Assembly (NCBI GenBank): GCA_003535955.1
Contig: DPZM01000132.1
Location: 1-10,650, forward strand
Length of the DNA stretch: 10,650 nt
DNA from: Lachnospiraceae bacterium
GTDB taxonomy: Bacteria; Bacillota; Clostridia; Lachnospirales; Lachnospiraceae
Direction: 5' to 3'
The notes beneath the pieces are model-generated. The model did not search any database and was not told the origin of the DNA. It was given only the letters and a program-made list of their open reading frames with translations. This document shows, piece after piece, positions 7,352 through 10,650 of the stretch (position 1 is the stretch's first letter; every line of letters begins with the position of its first letter). The position numbers and the translations under genes are program-made.

Positions 7352-8440
7352 TCATTCCTCATCATCAAAGAAATTGCTTGCGGTCACATCCGAATAGCAC
7401 TGCGAGCATGAGCCTTCGATGATCGCACCGTTATTGATCTGTATTGATTTGCTCTTGATATTTCCGACGATAACAGCTGTCGAGTCAAGAACAACGGGTC
7501 CCTGCACATCAATATCACCCTTCACGGCACCTGCGAGTACTGCAGCGGCAGCCTTGATATTACCCTTGACTATGGAGCCCTGGGCAACCTTGACCGAGGT
7601 GTTTGAGAAAAGCCCGCCTGTTATCTTGGCTCCGTCAACAAATATATTGTCTGCCTTGGAATCACCTTCAACACGTCCTGCAATGCTTAACTTGCCGGAA
7701 ACATCCAGATTACCGGAAACAACTCCCAGAACCTCAAGACTTCCCGCGCAACTTATATTGCCGTTAACGGTCATACCGTCTATTATGCAGCCTGCGGATG
7801 ACTGGCTCTTGTTGTCATCCCATATTGTATTGATGGGGGCCTCCCTGGGGGTTTCCTCAAATATGGGAGTCGTAACGGTATTGATCGGTCCATCGTCATA
7901 CGCCGGTTCCGGCTCGGATCCCGAAAGAGCCGACATCATATCTCCGTAAGAAACCGCTTCTTCCTGAGGCTCTTCCACGACTGCTTCCTCGGGCTCCGCA
8001 ACTGTTTCTTCTTCGGCAAAGTAGTCGACATCATCATCTTCAACTTCCTCGACTTCTTCTTCAACAACCTCTTCAACTTCCTCTATTTCAACATCATCGG
8101 GGATATCTTCGATCGGATTACCGTCTTCATCAACATATATGACTTCTTCGATCACTTCCTCATCACCGTCGTAATCGCCGTCATCTTCACCTTCCTCAAT
8201 GACCTCTTCGACCACTTCCTCATATTCTTCCCCGGCATCTTCCCCTGCCGCAGGGCTTGATGAAGCTTCCTCGGGCCCGTCAAAGGATGCAAACAGCTGC
8301 GAATAGTCCTCACTCTGGGTAGGAGAGTCGTCACCCTCATCGGGTACGGCCGCAACCGCCTCCTTGACAGACTCCTCCTCAGGCATGAGTTCATTCACCG
8401 CCTGTGACAGGTCTTCCTTGAAATCCTTAAAAAAGCTCAT
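7352..8440 (-). CDS. Bactofilin (polymer-forming cytoskeletal protein) with long acidic N-terminal region
   Basis: A 362-residue protein in three parts. Residues 1-20 (SFFKDFKEDLSQAVNELM) could form an amphipathic helix able to touch the membrane. Residues 21-210 look disordered; 71-165 are dominated by Glu, Asp and Val with repeated EEVIEE/EEVEE units, followed by two PINT(V/I) motifs (185 and 202). Residues 217-348 are the bactofilin domain, with the recurring Gly-spaced beta-helix pattern (MTVNGNISCAGSLEVLG, GNLDVSGKLSIAGRVEG, VKGNI, VKGDIDVQGPV). Bactofilins polymerise without nucleotide and scaffold wall enzymes or cell-shape factors. This one is about twice the size of a minimal bactofilin because of the linker. 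C218, C231, C345 and C348 (the last two a CxxC) are unusual. AGGAGG lies seven bases before ATG 8440. It sits between a wall deacetylase gene and pyrH. Confidence 0.88.
   Translation of the reverse strand: MSFFKDFKEDLSQAVNELMPEEESVKEAVAAVPDEGDDSPTQSEDYSQLFASFDGPEEASSSPAAGEDAGEEYEEVVEEVIEEGEDDGDYDGDEEVIEEVIYVDEDGNPIEDIPDDVEIEEVEEVVEEEVEEVEDDDVDYFAEEETVAEPEEAVVEEPQEEAVSYGDMMSALSGSEPEPAYDDGPINTVTTPIFEETPREAPINTIWDDNKSQSSAGCIIDGMTVNGNISCAGSLEVLGVVSGNLDVSGKLSIAGRVEGDSKADNIFVDGAKITGGLFSNTSVKVAQGSIVKGNIKAAAAVLAGAVKGDIDVQGPVVLDSTAVIVGNIKSKSIQINNGAIIEGSCSQCYSDVTASNFFDDEE
7356..7360 (-). promoter_or_regulatory. Ribosome binding site deciding the pyrH start
   Basis: GAGGA on the minus strand lies within the last codons of the bactofilin gene. 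It leaves nine bases to ATG 7346 and none to ATG 7355, which argues for the shorter pyrH start. Ribosomes finishing the bactofilin would clear this site, so coupling between the two genes is plausible. Confidence 0.6.
7946..8230 (-). repeat. Low-complexity acidic coding tract in the bactofilin gene
   Basis: The part coding residues 71-165 is a purine-rich run of GAA/GAG/GAT codons broken by GTT/GTA/ATA. It yields EEVIEE, EEVEE and EEVVEEE variants. The spacing is irregular, so it is low-complexity sequence and not a clean tandem array. Such tracts often change length between strains; this is inference. Confidence 0.6.
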
Positions 8441-8463
8441 TTCATATCCTCCTCATATTATGA

Positions 8464-9456
8464 TTAATATTGGATCGGTGTTGTATAGTCGTCTATCGGA
8501 AGAATAACATAACCCTGTGCCTGGAGACCTTCGATCACTGCAGGCAGGGCATCAACCGTCGTCGTCTTCTCCGACAGATCATGGAACAGGATCATTATCT
8601 CATTCCTGTCCTCCGGGGTCGCGAGTGCATTTATACCATTAAAAACGTTGTCTATGATCTCCTGCTTGGAGAGCCTTGCCGCATCGGCATCGCCGCTGTT
8701 CACGTTCCAATCATAGTAAACGATTCCCCGCTTATCAAGCACATCGGTGAACTTATTCATGCTCACCTGTGCCACTTCGTTGTTGCTCCCTCCCGGGAAC
8801 CTGTATATCCTGGGCATATAGCCCGTAATATCATATATCACATACTGTACATGGTCCAGATCCGCGGTAAAAGCATCCTCGGACTCATACACTTCCGTGT
8901 AAATATGGGAATAGGAATGCATTCCCATCACATGTCCTTCCTCATGTATCCTCCGGTATTCATCCTTATACGCATCGGAGAAACGTCCTATAACAAAGAA
9001 ATTCCCCTTGACATTGTAAGAATCGAGGATATCGAGTATCTTACCGGTGTTAGGACTCGGGCCGTCATCAAAAGTAAGGTAGGCCTTTTTTACAGCCTGA
9101 GTGGATGCCTTGACATCCGACTCGCTTTTCTCACTTTCTTCCTTAAGCTCCTTAACCTCGGTCGAAATCTCGGGGCCTGCCAAAGCTGCGGCTTCCGCCT
9201 CCGACCTTCGGGCCATCTCTTCATTATAAGACTGCATCGAAAGTCTTGAAATAAGAAGTCCCTTTGACACTCCGTCAAGCTTCGGTGCATAACCGTCGTT
9301 ACCGTGATAGCACATAAATAACGACAGCAAAAAAGCACCTCCAAACACGACTGCCAGCTTCATTCCCCTGTTCCGGGCACATAACACCAAACCTATTGTA
9401 CCACATACACTATGCTTATTAAAAGATTTTTTTTGATTACTTTTCTTTTTCCTCAT
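8464..9456 (-). CDS. Membrane-anchored polysaccharide deacetylase (NodB domain, peptidoglycan deacetylase-like)
   Basis: A metal-dependent deacetylase of carbohydrate esterase family 4, probably acting outside the membrane on N-acetylated wall glycan. The 330 residues begin with a lysine-rich stretch (1-15), a membrane anchor or uncleaved signal at 32-49, and a charged, helix-prone spacer (75-120). The NodB domain (about 124-320) has all five motifs: TFDDG (128-132; D130 base, D131 metal), HSYSH (180-184), RFPGG (219-223), DW (249-250) and LFHD (290-293). The annotated ATG overlaps the CPBP stop by 20 bases and has a poor ribosome binding site. ATG 9363 (residue 32) would start directly at the membrane segment but has AGGGGA with no spacer. 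The true start is uncertain. Its own substrate, peptidoglycan or another glycan, cannot be told from sequence. Confidence 0.9.
   Translation of the reverse strand: MRKKKSNQKKSFNKHSVCGTIGLVLCARNRGMKLAVVFGGAFLLSLFMCYHGNDGYAPKLDGVSKGLLISRLSMQSYNEEMARRSEAEAAALAGPEISTEVKELKEESEKSESDVKASTQAVKKAYLTFDDGPSPNTGKILDILDSYNVKGNFFVIGRFSDAYKDEYRRIHEEGHVMGMHSYSHIYTEVYESEDAFTADLDHVQYVIYDITGYMPRIYRFPGGSNNEVAQVSMNKFTDVLDKRGIVYYDWNVNSGDADAARLSKQEIIDNVFNGINALATPEDRNEIMILFHDLSEKTTTVDALPAVIEGLQAQGYVILPIDDYTTPIQY
9395..9423 (-). promoter_or_regulatory. Possible internal promoter before the polysaccharide deacetylase
   Basis: On the minus strand TTTAAT (9418-9423), a 17-base spacer and TACAAT (9395-9400) with an extended TGG just before it resemble a sigma-A extended -10 promoter. 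The -35 box matches only three of six consensus positions. A transcript starting near 9388 would exclude the ATG at 9456 and would need a later start such as ATG 9363. The region lies inside the annotated reading frame, so this is tentative. Confidence 0.35.
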
Positions 9457-10354
9457 TATTTCTTAATAACCATATCAAAACAGCTGCCGTGATCAGGAAG
9501 GGAATGCCCGCAACAAGACCGGCCGGTGAAGGCCCAAACAGCATCCTGCCGCCATCCTTCGTAAAAAGGATACCCAGAGCCGATATGGAATTGATGGCTC
9601 CGTGTCCTATTACCGCAGGAATGCAGGAACCGGTCTTAATGGTAACATAGGAAAAAAACGTACCGACCGCGAAGCAGAAAACTATCATGGCAAGGATCCC
9701 AAGATATGGATATCCCGTATAATCTGTTCCGTAATTGTGGCCCATAAGGGTAAGCGGAAGGTGCCACAGCCCCCAAATGATCCCTGTTACCACCATAAGA
9801 GGAAGAGGTTTGAGCCTTCCGTTGAGCTTGGGAAGAAGGTATCCCCTAAAGCCCCACTCCTCTCCGAAACAGGTGATGCAGTTAAGAACCGGACCGATCA
9901 GAAACGCCGTGACTGCCTGGGAGATGGCGCTCTTCCTGGCCGCTTCGGGCGTGATCCCGGTAATTCCCTGACCGGCATATGTATCTATCATAAATTTCAT
10001 GTCATATGAAAAGTCATCCCTGAATAGGATAAAATATACAAATATACCAAGCAGGGTCAGGATACCCGGGAGAAACCAGGCCAGAAGATAATACCTGTAT
10101 TTCCCATCCTTCAGATCAAAGCTTAAATACGATCCGCCAAAACCCTCACGGGTCAGGATCCTTGTAAGAGCGGCACAAAGTGCCGGAAAGAACATAGCGA
10201 TGGCGACCCATAAGGACATATTGGCGATATTGGAACCCGAACTCTCCCTTATCGGTCTGACAACAAAAATATATTCATAAATATATGTAAGAGAAAAAAC
10301 CAGAATAAGATATAATGCAAGCCTTCTTCCATCCCTGTTGTCTTTAGTCTCCAT
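9437..10354 (-). CDS. CPBP-family intramembrane metalloprotease homologue (Abi/Rce1-like)
   Basis: A 305-residue membrane protein with roughly eight hydrophobic segments. The CPBP signature is present in full: EEWGFR (165-170) supplies the glutamate pair and arginine, WGLWHLP (194-200) contains H198, and HGAIN (251-255) gives H251 and N255. Relatives include the eukaryotic CAAX protease Rce1 and bacterial proteins linked to bacteriocin self-immunity or processing, but most bacterial members have no known substrate. No bacteriocin precursor or ABC exporter is visible within the window. The ATG at 10354 is preceded by AAAAGGGGGG with a six-base gap, an unusually G-pure ribosome binding site. 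It is the first gene of the leftward cluster, below a good promoter. Its 3' end overlaps the deacetylase frame by 20 bases. Confidence 0.88.
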   Translation of the reverse strand: METKDNRDGRRLALYLILVFSLTYIYEYIFVVRPIRESSGSNIANMSLWVAIAMFFPALCAALTRILTREGFGGSYLSFDLKDGKYRYYLLAWFLPGILTLLGIFVYFILFRDDFSYDMKFMIDTYAGQGITGITPEAARKSAISQAVTAFLIGPVLNCITCFGEEWGFRGYLLPKLNGRLKPLPLMVVTGIIWGLWHLPLTLMGHNYGTDYTGYPYLGILAMIVFCFAVGTFFSYVTIKTGSCIPAVIGHGAINSISALGILFTKDGGRMLFGPSPAGLVAGIPFLITAAVLIWLLRNNEEKEK

Positions 10355-10360
10355 ATCATT

Positions 10361-10370
10361 CCCCCCTTTT
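10361..10370 (-). promoter_or_regulatory. G-run ribosome binding site of the CPBP gene
   Basis: AAAAGGGGGG on the minus strand, six bases before ATG 10354. It is less complementary to the anti-Shine-Dalgarno sequence than the AGGAGG found before the bactofilin. It supports 10354 over the out-of-frame ATG at 10359, which lies one base from the G-run. Confidence 0.5.
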
Positions 10371-10397
10371 TATCTTTTACAGTCAAAAACACTATAT

Positions 10398-10426
10398 ATA
10401 TTACTATAATTGCACCCGGGATACAA
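10398..10426 (-). promoter_or_regulatory. Sigma-A-like promoter for the leftward cluster
   Basis: On the minus strand TTGTAT (10421-10426), a spacer of exactly 17 bases and TAATAT (10398-10403). It would start transcription near 10391, giving a leader of about 37 bases before the CPBP start. It lies in an AT-rich intergenic region and points the right way. No downstream promoter of similar quality was found, so it may serve the whole cluster. Confidence 0.55.
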
Positions 10427-10530
10427 CCTGTAGGATATCCAAAAGATCTCAACCTCTTATGATGGATGATATCAACAAGATAATAAGCGTCACGTTAACT
10501 AATTTTTGTGATATTTTTTGTATTTTTATG

Positions 10531-10559
10531 TTGCATTTCCCTGAAACCTGTGACATAAT
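10531..10559 (+). promoter_or_regulatory. Extended -10 promoter for the rightward gene
   Basis: TTGCAT (10531-10536), a 17-base spacer and CATAAT (10554-10559) with an extended TGA directly before the -10 hexamer. Upstream is a T-rich stretch (10503-10528) that could act as an UP-like element. Predicted transcription start is near 10566, at the base of the leader hairpin. The match to consensus is good in spacing and moderate in hexamers. Confidence 0.6.
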
Positions 10560-10563
10560 ATAA

Positions 10564-10585
10564 ATGCAAAGGGCTGCCTTTGCGT
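10564..10585 (+). other. 5' leader stem-loop at the predicted transcript start
   Basis: GCAAAGG (10566-10572), loop GCTG, CCTTTGC (10577-10583): a perfect 7-bp stem, extendable by a T-G wobble and an A-T pair to nine. It sits at or within two bases of the predicted transcription start, and no T-run follows. This arrangement is typical of hairpins that protect mRNA 5' ends from decay. A dyad-symmetric operator downstream of the promoter is the alternative. Confidence 0.5.
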
Positions 10586-10616
10586 GCAAGGATGTTTGTT
10601 ATAGGATGTAAGATCC

Positions 10617-10625
10617 AAAGGAGGG
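10617..10625 (+). promoter_or_regulatory. Ribosome binding site of the rightward gene
   Basis: AAAGGAGGG, a near-perfect Shine-Dalgarno sequence, seven bases before ATG 10633. Together with the promoter 60 bases upstream, it makes the partial reading frame at the window edge credible. Confidence 0.8.
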
Positions 10626-10632
10626 AATTGCT

Positions 10633-10650
10633 ATGAAGAAAAAATCTCTT
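10633..10650 (+). CDS. Start of a rightward gene, cut by the window edge
   Basis: Six codons are visible (MKKKSL). The strong ribosome binding site and a promoter with correct spacing support a real gene. A lysine-rich start followed by Ser-Leu is common at the head of signal peptides, so an exported or lipid-anchored protein is possible, but six residues cannot identify it. Confidence 0.65.

Larger units (their letters stand above)
10355..10632. other. Divergent intergenic regulatory region
   Basis: 278 bases without a gene between the leftward CPBP gene and a rightward gene. It holds two back-to-back promoter candidates, a 5' leader hairpin on the right side, and ribosome binding sites at both ends. 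Short palindromes (CCCGGG 10415-10420, GGATATCC 10433-10440) lie just upstream of or within the leftward promoter; they could be chance. The middle part (10441-10500) shows nothing I can name. Confidence 0.6.

Noticed and set aside
7419..7949. 176-codon open frame on the plus strand
   Set aside because: Mirror of the bactofilin beta-helix repeats; its regular composition comes from the opposite strand.
7946..8230. Considered a CRISPR-like or tandem repeat array because of recurring cttcttc units
   Set aside because: The repeats follow Glu/Asp codons with irregular spacing and no unique spacers; it is low-complexity coding sequence.
8441..8480. AT-rich stretch before the bactofilin with CATAAT-like boxes, considered as a promoter
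   Set aside because: No acceptable -35 at 16-18 bases, and the predicted start would fall on or past the ribosome binding site.
8470..9249. 259-codon open frame on the plus strand
   Set aside because: Antisense to the polysaccharide deacetylase with its five intact NodB motifs; the peptide resembles no family I know and has no supporting ribosome binding site.
9426..9436. Run of Ts on the plus strand between the CPBP and deacetylase genes, considered as a terminator
   Set aside because: It has no adjacent stem, and on the minus strand it reads as As, so it cannot terminate leftward transcription.

Overview
The window looks like a chromosomal segment of a low-to-mid GC Gram-positive Clostridia bacterium, most likely a Lachnospiraceae relative (Butyrivibrio/Roseburia type). 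Support: the order pyrH-frr-uppS-cdsA-dxr-rseP, standard AGGAGG-type ribosome binding sites, frequent ATA isoleucine codons, and a bactofilin with a short amphipathic N-terminus and a long acidic linker. The genus is inferred, not shown. No tRNA, rRNA, insertion sequence, integrase or CRISPR array is visible.

Layout. Ten genes run leftwards on the minus strand, packed end to end. In order of transcription they are: a CPBP-family membrane protease homologue, a membrane-anchored polysaccharide deacetylase, a bactofilin, pyrH (UMP kinase), frr (ribosome recycling factor), uppS (undecaprenyl diphosphate synthase), cdsA (CDP-diacylglycerol synthase), dxr (MEP-pathway reductoisomerase), rseP (site-2 protease) and a 711-residue DUF2298 'YYY' membrane protein. 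Several junctions overlap or nearly touch (CPBP/deacetylase, bactofilin/pyrH, dxr/rseP), which suggests one long transcriptional unit. It is interrupted only by a strong hairpin between frr and uppS. An AT-rich 278-base region at the right end carries two divergent sigma-A-like promoters. One faces the CPBP gene; the other drives a rightward gene of which only six codons lie in the window.

How the genes fit together. The theme is envelope biogenesis attached to a translation/nucleotide core. dxr feeds isoprenoid precursors to uppS, which makes the undecaprenyl carrier for peptidoglycan and wall glycans. cdsA makes the activated phospholipid precursor. rseP cleaves membrane proteins. The deacetylase probably trims acetyl groups from wall glycan, and the bactofilin may act as a scaffold that positions wall enzymes. 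The DUF2298 protein resembles GT-C fold glycosyltransferases, which use polyprenyl-linked sugars, and it sits beside the genes that supply such carriers. The central six genes are a well-known conserved block; the flanking genes on both sides are the accessory part. I found no clearly new defence or mobile system.
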